Positions 25,343 to 35,047 are shown, numbered from the stretch's first letter. The stretch is DNA of 46,869 nucleotides from Oscillatoriales cyanobacterium (GCA_004294385.1 REAP01000013.1:1-46869), one strand, 5' to 3'. Notes: generated from the sequence alone by a model not told the origin. A program made the numbers and translations.

Positions 25343-27250
25343 ATGCATCTCAGCGAACTAACTCACCCAAACCAATTACACGGCTTATCGATTCATCAAC
25401 TCGAACAAATTGCCCGACAAATTCGAGAAAAGCATTTAGAAACTGTAGCAGCCAGTGGCGGGCACCTCGGCCCCGGATTGGGCGTAGTCGAATTGACCCT
25501 AGCACTCTACCAAACCCTCGACCTCGATCGCGACAAAGTTACCTGGGATGTCGGCCACCAAGCTTATCCACACAAGTTGATCACCGGTCGCTACAACAAT
25601 TTTCACACCCTACGCCAAAAAGACGGCGTTGCAGGCTATCTCAAGCGCTGCGAGAGCAAATTTGACCATTTTGGTGCTGGACACGCTTCTACGAGCATTT
25701 CCGCAGCTCTAGGAATGGCAATGGCCCGCGACCTCAAAGGCGAAAACTTCAAAACTGTAGCAGTCATTGGTGACGGTGCACTGACTGGGGGTATGGCACT
25801 CGAAGCGATTAACCACGCGGGCCATATGCCGAAAACGAATCTGATGGTAGTGCTCAACGACAATGAGATGTCAATCTCGCCCAATGTCGGTGCAATTACC
25901 CGCTATTTGAACAAGATGCGACTGTCGCAGCCGGTGCAATTTCTCAAAGATAACTTAGAGGAACAATTCAAACAAATTCCGTTTGTTGGCGAAACATTTA
26001 CCCCAGAAATGGAACGCCTCAAGGAAGGCATGAAACGGTTAGCTGTGTCGAAGGTTGGAGCCGTAATTGAAGAATTAGGCTTTACTTACATGGGGCCGGT
26101 AGACGGACACAATTTGGAAGAGTTAATTGCTACTTTCAAACATGGTCATACCATCCAAGGGCCGGTGTTAGTTCATGTTGTGACGGTGAAGGGCAAAGGA
26201 TATGCGATCGCCGAAAAAGACCAAGTAGGATATCACGCCCAAAACCCGTTTAATTTAGCCACAGGTAAAGGCATTCCTTCGACTAAACCCAAGCCTCCAG
26301 CTTACTCGAAAGTCTTTGCTCACTGTCTAGTTAAGCTAGCAGAAAACAATCCGAAAGTTGTCGGAATTACTGCTGCAATGGCAACGGGAACTTGCCTAGA
26401 CAAACTTCAGGAAAAACTCCCGAAACAGTACATTGATGTTGGTATTGCCGAACAACACGCCGTCACATTGTCGGCTGGTTTAGCCTGCGAAGGAATGCGC
26501 CCGGTTGTAGTAATTTACTCGACATTTTTACAGCGGGGATATGACCAAATTGTTCACGATGTTTGCATCCAAAATTTGCCTGTTTTCTTCTGTTTGGATC
26601 GAGCCGGAATCGTCGGTGCTGATGGCCCAACTCACCAAGGAATGTATGACATTTCTTACTTGCGCTGTTTGCCAAATCTGACAATTATGGCTCCGAAAGA
26701 TGAGGCAGAATTGCAGCGGATGGTAGTCACGGGAGTGAATCATACAAGTGGTCCGATCGCGATGCGTTACCCGCGTGGTAACGGTTACGGCGTGCCTTTG
26801 ATGGAAGAGGGTTGGGAAGAATTGGCGATCGGCAAAGCAGAAATCCTCCGCAACGGCGACGACGTGCTAATCTTAGGTTACGGTTCAATGGTTTATCCGG
26901 CGATGCAAACTGCCGAGATGTTGAGCGAACATGGCATTGAAGCAACTGTGATTAATGCGCGTTTTGTCAAGCCATTGGATACCGAATTAATCTTACCTTT
27001 GGCGCAACGAATTGGCAAAGTTGTCACAATGGAAGAAGGTTGTTTAATGGGTGGTTTCGGTTCAGCAGTAGCCGAAGCTTTGTTAGACAATAATATCCTG
27101 GTTCCATTGATGCGCTTGGGTGTACCTGATACATTGGTGGATCATGCAACGCCTGAACAATCCTTTGCAACTTTGGGATTGAATCCGTCGCAAATGTGCG
27201 ATCGTATATTGGCAACATTCAGCCGCAAAGAGTCTCCGGTTAGCGTCTAA
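25343..27250 (+). CDS. dxs: 1-deoxy-D-xylulose-5-phosphate synthase
   Basis: 635 residues. Thiamine-diphosphate enzyme joining pyruvate and glyceraldehyde 3-phosphate, the first step of the MEP pathway that supplies carotenoids, phytol and quinone side chains. Features: [16 protein letters not shown] near 40, [12 protein letters not shown] near 68, ThDP motif [15 protein letters not shown] near 144, catalytic Glu in [11 protein letters not shown] near 371, and the transketolase C-terminal domain. Length is standard. ATG follows CAGGAG at 15 bases. Not in an operon; a 236-bp untranslated region precedes it. Confidence 0.97.
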   Translation: MHLSELTHPNQLHGLSIHQLEQIARQIREKHLETVAASGGHLGPGLGVVELTLALYQTLDLDRDKVTWDVGHQAYPHKLITGRYNNFHTLRQKDGVAGYLKRCESKFDHFGAGHASTSISAALGMAMARDLKGENFKTVAVIGDGALTGGMALEAINHAGHMPKTNLMVVLNDNEMSISPNVGAITRYLNKMRLSQPVQFLKDNLEEQFKQIPFVGETFTPEMERLKEGMKRLAVSKVGAVIEELGFTYMGPVDGHNLEELIATFKHGHTIQGPVLVHVVTVKGKGYAIAEKDQVGYHAQNPFNLATGKGIPSTKPKPPAYSKVFAHCLVKLAENNPKVVGITAAMATGTCLDKLQEKLPKQYIDVGIAEQHAVTLSAGLACEGMRPVVVIYSTFLQRGYDQIVHDVCIQNLPVFFCLDRAGIVGADGPTHQGMYDISYLRCLPNLTIMAPKDEAELQRMVVTGVNHTSGPIAMRYPRGNGYGVPLMEEGWEELAIGKAEILRNGDDVLILGYGSMVYPAMQTAEMLSEHGIEATVINARFVKPLDTELILPLAQRIGKVVTMEEGCLMGGFGSAVAEALLDNNILVPLMRLGVPDTLVDHATPEQSFATLGLNPSQMCDRILATFSRKESPVSV

Positions 27251-27257
27251 TTTCACT

Positions 27258-27282
27258 CGTTACCAGTCTCTGTCTGGTAACG
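27258..27282 (+). terminator. perfect 9-bp hairpin after dxs
   Basis: CGTTACCAG and CTGGTAACG pair perfectly around a 7-base loop, 8 bases after the dxs stop. No T run follows, so it may protect the transcript end rather than terminate by itself. Confidence 0.45.
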
Positions 27283-27290
27283 CAGAAATC

Positions 27291-27614
27291 AGGACACGGC
27301 ACTGCCCATTGGTGTCAACTTAAGGTAAAAGTTATAGTCCGACAGGGGTTGAAACCCCTGTCTCATAGCGCAAGTCCTCTCAAAGAGGACTGAAGAATTA
27401 GTTGAGTTGATAGGTATTGGTTTGGGGCAAATCGACCGTCAGTTTCAACTGACTTTGGCTATGAGACAGGGGTTTTAACCCCTGTCGGAGTCGCGGGATG
27501 ACTAACAGACACGGGGCGGGCTGACAGCTTAAGTTGACACCTATGGGCACTGCCGTATCCCTACAATTAATTACGGTAGGGAAACGGCACTGCCTTGGAC
27601 TCTATATCATTCCG
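27291..27614. repeat. GGACACGGCACTGCC palindromic repeat, interrupted
   Basis: Joining 27291-27306 to 27555-27614 restores the same hairpin repeat as at 16319-16399 (arms GGACACGGCACTGCC and CGGCACTGCC, then CTCTATATCATTCCGG). Split by the element at 27307-27545. Confidence 0.7.
27307..27545 (+). mobile_element. miniature element, CATTGGTGTCAACTTAAG ends, copy 3
   Basis: 239 bp with ends CATTGGTGTCAACTTAAG / CTTAAGTTGACACCTATG and exact 9-bp direct repeats GGCACTGCC at 27298-27306 and 27546-27554. Interior hairpins include GACAGGGGTTGAAACCCCTG and AGTCCTCTCAAAGAGGACT. The first 95 bases match copy 4 at 46775 almost base for base. Confidence 0.9.
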
Positions 27615-27678
27615 GCACAGCCGGAATTGATATTATGATATGATTGAATGAAAGTTTCACGATAAGGAACAATCAAGA

Positions 27679-27996
27679 ATGACTTATCTCAACCCAACTC
27701 GCACAGTACCCCGGAAAAGACTTCACCCAAAACGCATACTTTCTCCAGAAGAAATAGCCCAGTGGTACGCTGAAAGAGCCGCATTTCGCCAGCGGTGTCA
27801 ACCAATCTTCGATCGCCTCAAACCAGAATTGATTAAAACCCATTACAACTGGTATATGGCGGTTGAACCCGACAGCGGAGAACATTTTATCGACAAGGAT
27901 GATATGCTAGTTGCAAATATAGCCCATGAAAAATATCCGAAAGCTAAATTGCACGTTTTTCGGATTAATGAAACCGGAGTTTGTGGCACGATATGA
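27679..27996 (+). CDS. hypothetical protein coupled to a retropepsin-like gene
   Basis: 105 residues. Basic N-terminus, helix EEIAQWYAERAAFRQRCQPIFDRLKPELI, then a beta region (YNWYMAVEPDSGEHFIDKDDMLVANIAHEKYP) ending FRINETGVCGTI. No family recognised. AAGGA lies 11 bases before the ATG. Its TGA stop overlaps the next gene's ATG (ATGA), so the two are translationally coupled, an arrangement that recurs for such pairs in cyanobacteria. Confidence 0.75.
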   Translation: MTYLNPTRTVPRKRLHPKRILSPEEIAQWYAERAAFRQRCQPIFDRLKPELIKTHYNWYMAVEPDSGEHFIDKDDMLVANIAHEKYPKAKLHVFRINETGVCGTI

Positions 27997-28361
27997 TGGA
28001 AGGAACATTTGGCGATCAAGACGAGCTATTTTTTGAAGTTGAATTGATTGCTGATAACGGCTTAGAATTACCTGTTGATGCCCTGCTAGATACAGGTTTT
28101 TCTGGCTGGTTAGCTATGGACGATCAAGATTTAGATGGACTTAATTGGACGTATGTCAAACAAGAAAAAATGCGAACAGCTAAGGGAGAATTTGATTTCG
28201 ATCTTTATGTCGGTAAAGTGCGTATTGAGGGTCAAGAATTTGATATTCCTGTTCATGTGGGTGCGGGAGTACCCGAAGTTTTAATCGGCCGCCAGTGGCT
28301 GAAAAATCGGCGTTTGGTAGTTGATATTTCGGCTGGTGTTTTGACATTGGAAGCGAATTAA
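27993..28361 (+). CDS. clan AA (retropepsin-like) aspartic protease
   Basis: 122 residues from the overlapping ATG. The active-site motif is DALLDTGFSGWLAM, with catalytic Asp in D-T-G at about 34-36. The second conserved region GVPEVLIGRQWL near 97-108 matches the flap-end ILG-type motif. A single-lobe protein, so it must dimerise as retropepsins do. Substrate unknown; its coupled partner upstream may be one or may control it. Confidence 0.8.
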   Translation: MMEGTFGDQDELFFEVELIADNGLELPVDALLDTGFSGWLAMDDQDLDGLNWTYVKQEKMRTAKGEFDFDLYVGKVRIEGQEFDIPVHVGAGVPEVLIGRQWLKNRRLVVDISAGVLTLEAN

Positions 28362-28368
28362 TAGTAAG

Positions 28369-29589
28369 ATGACTTTACAAAGTTTTGATATAGTAATAGT
28401 AGGAGCCGGCCCAGCAGGTGGTCACTGTGCAAGAATATTAGCAAAATCGGGTCGCCAAGTCTTACTTGCAGAACAAAGTGATAGTTTTAATAAAAATGAC
28501 TTTTCCAGCGCCGCCACACCTCTAGAAACTCTCTCACAATTCGATTTGCCTGACTCAGTAATCGGCAGTTATTGGCACAAACTTACCATTGAAACTAGCA
28601 AAGTCAGTCAAACTTGGGAATCTCCTAAAAGTTTGGGAGTTGTTTTAAATTTTGCTAAATTTAGAGCATTTCTGGCTAGTGAAGTTCAGGGGAATGGAAG
28701 TGAAGTTTGGCTTGGTTGTCGCTACATAAAACATTCACAAGCCAACGGCGAAACTATCGTAGAATTCAAACAGCTATCCGACGGGAAAATCATCCAAGTT
28801 AGCACGAAAGTATTAGTTGATGCGACTGGTTTTGCTAGGGCGATTATGTATGAAAAAGAGAATGATAAACCAGATTTCTTGTCGGGAACTGGTATAGAAT
28901 ATTTAATTGAAGTAGAACCAGAAGTGTATGATAAATATGCTAATGACTTAATCTTCTTTTTGGGCGATAAATGGATGCCGAAAGGTTATTCTTGGATATT
29001 TCCGATGGAACAAAATCGCCTGAAAGTTGGTGCGGGACGCATTTTTTTAGATCCGAAAACTGTGAAGAATTTGGAACCTTTGAAAAAGTATATCTATTTA
29101 CTAATTGATGAGTATCTGAAGTCGAAAAATTATAAAATTATTGATAAGCACGGTTCTACGCTGAAATACAGTCAGGGTTTGCAGGATATCTATTGTCAGG
29201 ATAACATAATTGCGATCGGCGATACTGTCTCTACGGTTAATTTTCTGGGCGGTGAAGGGATTAGACACGGGATGGATGGTGCGGAAATCGCGGGAAAATA
29301 CATTCAAAAATATTTGGATGGGAAAATCTCAGACTTTCGGGATTATGAGACGGAAATGCACCGTAAGTTTGATCGGAAATGGCATATTTCGGAAAGATTG
29401 GCGGTGCGAAAGTATATCGATGATGTGAATGATGTACTTACTGATAAAACAATTGATTATTTGAAGTACATGAAAACTGAGGATGTGATGGATATTTTGT
29501 TTTATTATAAGTTTGAGAAGATTTCAAGAGGGTTAGGTGGTTATTTTAAGAGGAAAATTAAGGGTTTTATTCGGAAACTCGGCGGTTGA
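28369..29589 (+). CDS. FAD-dependent oxidoreductase of the geranylgeranyl reductase family
   Basis: 406 residues. FAD-binding Rossmann motif IVGAGPAGGHCARIL at 10-24, second FAD motif IAIGDTVSTVNFLGGEGIRHGMDGAEIAG at about 282-310, and the VDATG motif near 150. These define the geranylgeranyl-reductase/flavin hydroxylase superfamily; members reduce isoprenoids or hydroxylate aromatics. Not ChlP itself, as the match to that enzyme is distant. It begins 7 bp after the protease gene. Proximity to dxs suggests, weakly, an isoprenoid substrate. Confidence 0.75.
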   Translation: MTLQSFDIVIVGAGPAGGHCARILAKSGRQVLLAEQSDSFNKNDFSSAATPLETLSQFDLPDSVIGSYWHKLTIETSKVSQTWESPKSLGVVLNFAKFRAFLASEVQGNGSEVWLGCRYIKHSQANGETIVEFKQLSDGKIIQVSTKVLVDATGFARAIMYEKENDKPDFLSGTGIEYLIEVEPEVYDKYANDLIFFLGDKWMPKGYSWIFPMEQNRLKVGAGRIFLDPKTVKNLEPLKKYIYLLIDEYLKSKNYKIIDKHGSTLKYSQGLQDIYCQDNIIAIGDTVSTVNFLGGEGIRHGMDGAEIAGKYIQKYLDGKISDFRDYETEMHRKFDRKWHISERLAVRKYIDDVNDVLTDKTIDYLKYMKTEDVMDILFYYKFEKISRGLGGYFKRKIKGFIRKLGG

Positions 29590-29645
29590 AATTCGGAGGT
29601 TGAAATTCAGAAACTCGGCGGTTGAAACCGCGTCTACACACACGA

Positions 29646-29663
29646 AGTCCGCCTACGCGGACT
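29646..29663. repeat. AGTCCGC-ctac-GCGGACT hairpin
   Basis: Perfect 7-bp stem in the 81-bp gap between two convergent genes, preceded by CGGTTGAAACCGCGTCT. Common intergenic hairpin; no T run. Confidence 0.6.
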
Positions 29664-29670
29664 AAGATTA

Positions 29671-32025
29671 CTACAAGCCTAGTTGCAAAGCATTTTCTGT
29701 GGTGACTTGGATTCGCGGAAGCGATAGTAAAGAATCTTCAAAATTGCTAAATTTCGATTCGTAGGACACACCATAAGTATAGCCGATCGCACCAACTAAC
29801 TTTTCTACTATTTTATCAACATTTCCGTAGGGATAAGCAAAGCATTTGACAGGTTTCCCTAATCCCCGTTCCAAAATAGCACGAGATTTTGCCACTTCGC
29901 GCACAATTTCTGTCGGCGACAAACCAGTCAGAGGTTGATAAGTCGCAGACATGGAACCAAATTCAATTCCTGTATCTCGTAATTGTCGAATTTCACGCCA
30001 TCCCATTAACTGTACTTGTTCAGAGTCTGCTTTTTCCCAGCTATTTGTCTTTCCAATCGACTCTGCTACTAAAAAAACAGTTGCTGTAAAGTCAAAGCGT
30101 TTTAGCAGAGGGAAAGCATGGTTGAAAAAGTCGAGATAGCCGCCGTCGAAAGTTAGCAATACAGCTTTACCGGGTAAAGGAGTTTTCGCTAGTTTCGCAT
30201 TTTGCCAATCTTCCCAACTCACACTATAATAACCACAATCTTTCAGATACTGCAAGTGTTGTTCAAAAATATCTGCACAAATACGATTGTAAGCGAGAAT
30301 TGGCAAGTTTTCAGTGACACTATTATTGTCAAAAACATCAGGCTTAAGTGATTGAGATATTTCTCGATAGGGCGACTTTCGCCAAATGATTTCTGGTGCA
30401 TAAAATACTTGTTTTGGCAAGTTGTTTTCTAAGGGAATTTGGCTGATTGGTTCCCTTGCAATTGCCGCTACTTCTGTTAATTCCCGCATCGCTGCTGCTG
30501 GTAGTGTGGCCCGACGATTGACACTGGTGCCGATCGCACCTTCGCACCTCCCGAACATCACCGCATGGGGTGGGTAAATACCCCCAGAACCCAGTGCATT
30601 CAAGCAGTTGGGTGCATTTGCTATTTTTTGAGCAGCAGAGGTTAAGCGCGATCGCAACGACATCTCACCCTGTAGTGATTTTCCCACCAAAGCTTCCCGC
30701 ACACACGCGATACACAATTCAAAACCGCAATTTTGAGTAATTGTCGATCGCACTTTTTGAGCAGAAACAAAGTTATTTTCAACCGTAACAGTTACAATCG
30801 TAACAGCAACACCGCCGACTTTTACCAGCACATCAATTTCTGAAAGTTCAACTTTGATGTTAGGTAATTCCGCGCTAACCTCCACAGCAATCAAGTTTCT
30901 ATCAAGATTAATTGTGAACGATTCATCGGCTGTTTCTGGATTATAAAAATAAGCCTCAAGCCAATTCGGGCGGTTCCAAATTTCCTGTAAAAATAGTGTC
31001 CAATTAAATTGCGGATTTTCGGGATTTTGTTGAAAGAAGCGATCAAGAATTGGCCAAGCGAACTCAGATGCGATCGCATCTGCCAACACGACACCAGCTA
31101 TAATCCCGTCACAGACAGGCAATTCAATGATTCCGAGTTTAGCGCCCTCTAGTTCAATTGTACAGTAAGTGCGATCGCATATTTGCGGCATCTCAATATC
31201 CAAAATTGGTTGACTCACCTCCACCTTAAACTTATAGGCAATTTGAGAATTAACCCACTGGATTTCAGTTAAAATAGATTGAATTTGATTGCGGTTCAAA
31301 TTTTCATGATATTTGTGAATCTTAGTGCTTTGGATATCTCTGGTAATTCCTTGATGCCAAGGTAAATTCAAACTCAAATTAGCTGCATTTTTCTTGTAAT
31401 TAATTAGCATTGCAGCATCATACTCAATTCCAATAAAATCACAAATACCTGCTAAAACTAAATTTTTATTGTCAATAAGTTCCTCATATTTAACAAACAT
31501 ATGACGAGACTCATTAACATATTTATGGCTAATTAATACTGCATCTTTCCAGCGTTTAATACAGTGTTCTAAATCCCAAACACCGCCCCACAAATTGCTA
31601 AAAGTTCTCGTAGCCTCATACAGAGAAGCAATGGTATCCATACCATTTCGCAAAATATGGATAAACTTAGCATCCGGTACTAGACGCTGAATATCCTCAA
31701 TAAAATATATATGTTCCGGTGTTTTTTCCAGCCAGATACTTTTATTTTCTTCTACAGCCAAACCATCTAAAATTCTGACAAACCAAGCAGCTTTGTTTTC
31801 ATCTGTTTGACTGTTATCAAAATCATGTAAAAACTCAGGGCGATTAATCTCATCCCTAAAAAAAGTTTCTAGCCTACTTGGCAATTTTGTCGCAAACTCC
31901 TCATATAGCAAATAGTGGAAAAACTTGGATTCAGGAAAAGAAATAATTTCTGGATGGGCGGCTAATAAACTTTGAAGAATTGTCGTACCGCTTCTCGGAG
32001 CTCCAACTAAAAATATCCGTTTCAT
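29671..32025 (-). CDS. sulfotransferase joined to a degenerate polysaccharide-deacetylase domain
   Basis: 784 residues, last gene of the glycan cluster. Residues 1-265 are a PAPS-dependent sulfotransferase: the 5'-phosphosulfate loop FLVGAPRSGTTILQSL (5-20) and the 3'-phosphate motif FIHILRNGMDTIASLYE (121-137) are intact. Residues about 286-335 and 395-447 are two copies of a short module also found in the cluster's glycosyltransferases. Residues 575-784 have the NodB/polysaccharide deacetylase fold (LLTFDGGYLDF 623-633, FGSMSATYQPLT 689-700, CFAYPYG 728-734). The usual metal ligands Asp-His-His are replaced by Gly628, Met692 and Tyr696, so this domain is probably inactive and may bind glycan instead. 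ATG start; 154 bp downstream of the ABC ATPase gene, with a hairpin repeat between. Confidence 0.85.
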   Translation of the reverse strand: MKRIFLVGAPRSGTTILQSLLAAHPEIISFPESKFFHYLLYEEFATKLPSRLETFFRDEINRPEFLHDFDNSQTDENKAAWFVRILDGLAVEENKSIWLEKTPEHIYFIEDIQRLVPDAKFIHILRNGMDTIASLYEATRTFSNLWGGVWDLEHCIKRWKDAVLISHKYVNESRHMFVKYEELIDNKNLVLAGICDFIGIEYDAAMLINYKKNAANLSLNLPWHQGITRDIQSTKIHKYHENLNRNQIQSILTEIQWVNSQIAYKFKVEVSQPILDIEMPQICDRTYCTIELEGAKLGIIELPVCDGIIAGVVLADAIASEFAWPILDRFFQQNPENPQFNWTLFLQEIWNRPNWLEAYFYNPETADESFTINLDRNLIAVEVSAELPNIKVELSEIDVLVKVGGVAVTIVTVTVENNFVSAQKVRSTITQNCGFELCIACVREALVGKSLQGEMSLRSRLTSAAQKIANAPNCLNALGSGGIYPPHAVMFGRCEGAIGTSVNRRATLPAAAMRELTEVAAIAREPISQIPLENNLPKQVFYAPEIIWRKSPYREISQSLKPDVFDNNSVTENLPILAYNRICADIFEQHLQYLKDCGYYSVSWEDWQNAKLAKTPLPGKAVLLTFDGGYLDFFNHAFPLLKRFDFTATVFLVAESIGKTNSWEKADSEQVQLMGWREIRQLRDTGIEFGSMSATYQPLTGLSPTEIVREVAKSRAILERGLGKPVKCFAYPYGNVDKIVEKLVGAIGYTYGVSYESKFSNFEDSLLSLPRIQVTTENALQLGL

Positions 32026-32060
32026 TTGTTTACTGAATAAATTGTTTATGAGTAAGAGTT

Positions 32061-32168
32061 TTTAACCACAGAGAGCGCAGAGGACACAGAGGGAGAGAAG
32101 AAAGAGGGAGAGAAGAAAAAAGTATAATTCATGCTTCTCTCTGCGCTCTCTGTGGCCTCTGTGGTTAA
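32061..32168. repeat. AACCACAGAG inverted repeat
   Basis: TTTAACCACAGAGAGCGCAG pairs with the complement ending CTCTGTGGTTAAA at 32168 around a purine-rich GGGAGAGAAGAAA centre. Widespread bacterial repeat, here inside the glycan operon, where it could reduce read-through into the last gene. Confidence 0.8.
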
Positions 32169-32179
32169 AAAATCTTTTC

Positions 32180-34252
32180 CTAACTCCAGGTAAAATCCTC
32201 TTTCAATAACTCAGAAAGTTCCTGATTATAAGGTTCAAAATAACTGGTCAATTCTTGTTCAATCGCCTCCGGCATTTTGCTATAATCCTCAGCACTATTA
32301 ACTTCATATTCTTTAACTGTGCTACCACTAATATCCAAGAAATTTAACACTTTAGCAAACTCTTTACCTGGATTTGCCTGAAAATCTTCACTCTTCAAAA
32401 TCAGCAACTGTTCCCTTGGGAAATAATCAAGCCAATTCTTGATTTGTTGGACATAAATTCCCCGCGACAAGTAGGAATAATGCTGGTGATTGAAACTATA
32501 ATAACCATCATTAGAGCGAATTTTCTCTATTTCACCTTTTAGTCGATCGCCCTCAGATGCGATCGCCTTTTCAAATTCCAACTTTTCACAACCGATCGCC
32601 ACTTCTAAATTATAGTGCAACCAAGCACGTTTCACCGGATTTCGCAGCATCACAATCAGCTTAACATCCGGGAAACACTTGTAAACCCGTTCCGCCACCA
32701 AAGGATGATAAATATAGTAACCAGTCATCTCCCACAGCAACACCTTCTCACCCGCTACACTCCGAGTCAACTGCTTGTTGTACCACTCAACCCCCCGTTC
32801 AAAATTTAAATCAAAAAACTGAACTCTCCTAGCACCTTCTTTAATAATTTGCAGGTGATTTTCCAGATAGCCACACAAAGCCTCTGCGCCGCACTTTTGA
32901 GCACCAAGAATTAAGAAATCAGGTTTCTGTTTGTTTTTCAACTGAGTAGAAATATTGGTATAGCCTGGGTTGCTTTTATTCAAAGCGTGAGTTGTTTCAG
33001 GTTTTTCTGGTAAATCCAGTAACTCCATTTTGCCATGAAACTCCCAGTGGTAGGGCGGACAAAGAATCGTTTTTTGGTGTACAGTCGATCGCACATATAG
33101 CGGATAAACGTGCCAGTGATAGTCGTAAGCATAGGCCCAATTCTTTTCGTAAACCCCAGCATTCACATAATACTGACCATTTCCCAAGTCTAACCGATCC
33201 AAATGTAGCCTGATTTTGCCCTCACCTTTCGCCAGTGGCAACAATTTCCCCATTTGATTCGTATTGGTGTCGAAACAGTTTTGCCCATCTTCCCGGCTAA
33301 TTGTCACCCCAAAAATAGCAGCAGGAATTTGCTTCGGAACTGAATAATGAATCTCTATGGTAACAGAATCACCGCTGTCAATTTCCTCATCTGGTAACAC
33401 TTTGACATCCGTAATTTCTACTTCCAAAGAACCGAAGCGATTTTCATTAACTCGCAATTCCGAACCCGTACTGGTAACTTCAGGAGGACGCATGGGAGTG
33501 CGTTTTTCTGTGGACGATCGCATTTCCGACAAATATTGACCAGCCACCACTTCCGGTTCCCCGTAAGCCATGATTGTACCTTCCCGTAGCCACAAAGCCC
33601 GATCGCACAATTTCTGAATTTGTCCAGCATTGTGAGAAATCAAAACAATCGCACAACCTTTAGTCTTAAACTCAGTTATCTTATTCAAACATTTAGCTTG
33701 AAAAGCCACATCACCAACCGACAAATGTTCATCAACTAACAGCACTTCTGGATCAGTATGAATCGCCACCGAAAAAGCCAGCCGCATTTGCATCCCCGTA
33801 CTATAAGTCCGCATCGGGCTATCAATAAACTGTTCCAACTCGGCAAATTGAACAATATCATCAAATCGGCGTGCTGCTTCGCGACGAGTCAAACCGGCCA
33901 CCACCGCACCGACAAACACATTTTCTCGTCCAGTTAAATCCGAGTGAAAACCTGCACCCAAATCCAACAAACCGCCAATTTTACCATTAACTTGAATAGT
34001 GCCTTCTTCCGCGCGGCCAATACCGCCAACAAGTTGTAACAGTGTCGATTTTCCCGCGCCATTCTTGCCGAGAATTCCCAGCATTTCCCCAGGAGAAACA
34101 CTAAAACTGATATCCCGCAGCGCCCAAAAATGTGCCTGCGGTTTCATCCGCCACCATCCCCACAAAGCCGCCTCCATAATCGTAAAAGGTCGATCGGCAC
34201 TGTAGCGATTAAAACGTTTCCCCAAACCTTTGACAACAATAGCTTGACGCAT
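32180..34252 (-). CDS. Wzt-like polysaccharide ABC exporter ATPase with C-terminal sulfotransferase-fold domain
   Basis: 690 residues in three parts. Residues 1-245 are the ABC ATPase of polysaccharide exporters: Walker A GKNGAGKST 62-70, signature YSTGMQMRL 150-158, Walker B LLVDE 171-175. Residues about 265-405 match the beta-sandwich glycan-binding domain of Wzt, which in O-antigen systems reads the chain end. Residues 443-690 are a sulfotransferase of the heparan-sulfate type (KPDFLILGAQKCG). In this domain the PAPS loop Thr-Thr is Ala456-Glu457, and the 3'-phosphate Ser in R-N-P-x-x-R-A-[WY]-S is Leu545. Activity is therefore doubtful, and a reading role is possible. The ATG immediately follows the permease stop (TAA ATG). 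Confidence 0.88.
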   Translation of the reverse strand: MRQAIVVKGLGKRFNRYSADRPFTIMEAALWGWWRMKPQAHFWALRDISFSVSPGEMLGILGKNGAGKSTLLQLVGGIGRAEEGTIQVNGKIGGLLDLGAGFHSDLTGRENVFVGAVVAGLTRREAARRFDDIVQFAELEQFIDSPMRTYSTGMQMRLAFSVAIHTDPEVLLVDEHLSVGDVAFQAKCLNKITEFKTKGCAIVLISHNAGQIQKLCDRALWLREGTIMAYGEPEVVAGQYLSEMRSSTEKRTPMRPPEVTSTGSELRVNENRFGSLEVEITDVKVLPDEEIDSGDSVTIEIHYSVPKQIPAAIFGVTISREDGQNCFDTNTNQMGKLLPLAKGEGKIRLHLDRLDLGNGQYYVNAGVYEKNWAYAYDYHWHVYPLYVRSTVHQKTILCPPYHWEFHGKMELLDLPEKPETTHALNKSNPGYTNISTQLKNKQKPDFLILGAQKCGAEALCGYLENHLQIIKEGARRVQFFDLNFERGVEWYNKQLTRSVAGEKVLLWEMTGYYIYHPLVAERVYKCFPDVKLIVMLRNPVKRAWLHYNLEVAIGCEKLEFEKAIASEGDRLKGEIEKIRSNDGYYSFNHQHYSYLSRGIYVQQIKNWLDYFPREQLLILKSEDFQANPGKEFAKVLNFLDISGSTVKEYEVNSAEDYSKMPEAIEQELTSYFEPYNQELSELLKEDFTWS

Positions 34253-35047
34253 TTATAGTTCCTCCACAAAACGATCGCTTTGTCGTCTAAAAATTCCTAG
34301 TCCGATTGGCAACAGAACTGCTACAATCAAAGTTACAGTTAATAGTGATTGCCAGTCGGGCTGCGTACCTTTCAAAAGTATGGCGCGGTAAGCTTCTATC
34401 AGTTGAACCATCGGATTAAACTGATAGAAAGGCAGAAACTCCTTCGGTATACTGTCCAGGTTATAAAAAATTGGAGTCAGATAAAAAAGCATCTGTAAAA
34501 CTACGCCCAAAGTGTGCTGAGTATCCCGAAAAGTAACGTTCATGGCGGCGAGGGGATAAGCCAAACTCACGGTCAAAAAAAATTGAATTACCATCAAGAC
34601 TGGCATATATAGCAACACTAAATTCGGCTGAATACCGTCAATGGCCAGAAAAATAATTAGCACCGGTAGCGCTAGCAAAAAGTGAATTAATCCAGTAGTT
34701 GTTGTCACCACAGGCAAAATTGCGATCGGAAAATTTGGCTGTCGAATTAAAGCCCGGTTGCTAGTAATCAATCCCGTTGATTGAAATAGCGCTGTCTGAG
34801 TCCAAGTCCAAATTAATAAACCGCTAAAAGCAAAGGAAGAAAACTGCGGAACATTCACCGGAATTACGGTTTTAAACACGAAAGAAAATACCGCCAACTG
34901 TAACAGCGGATTGATCAGAGTCCAAGCAATTCCCAGGGTCGATCGCTTGTAAAGTAGTTTCATGTCGCGATCGACCAACTCCCGCAGCAAATCGAACAAA
35001 TGAGCCATTCTGCGCCGTCGATAACCCAATGTTTGCGTATTTCTCAC
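34253..35047 (-). CDS. ABC-2 type polysaccharide export permease (Wzm-like)
   Basis: 264 residues with six hydrophobic segments and the family's N-terminal RDMKLLYKRSTLGIAWTLINPL interface. It forms the channel for an undecaprenyl-linked glycan together with the Wzt-like ATPase. The start is GTG overlapping the stop of the glycosyltransferase upstream (GTGA); an internal ATG at residue 14 is an alternative. Gene order permease then ATPase is standard. Confidence 0.92.
   Translation of the reverse strand: MRNTQTLGYRRRRMAHLFDLLRELVDRDMKLLYKRSTLGIAWTLINPLLQLAVFSFVFKTVIPVNVPQFSSFAFSGLLIWTWTQTALFQSTGLITSNRALIRQPNFPIAILPVVTTTTGLIHFLLALPVLIIFLAIDGIQPNLVLLYMPVLMVIQFFLTVSLAYPLAAMNVTFRDTQHTLGVVLQMLFYLTPIFYNLDSIPKEFLPFYQFNPMVQLIEAYRAILLKGTQPDWQSLLTVTLIVAVLLPIGLGIFRRQSDRFVEEL

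Noticed and set aside
32180..34252. Frame fusion of two genes (ATPase and sulfotransferase) by sequencing error
   Set aside because: The junction passes through a complete Wzt-type domain and a linker with normal codon use, and there is no internal start with a ribosome site ahead of the sulfotransferase part. A true fusion is the simpler reading.
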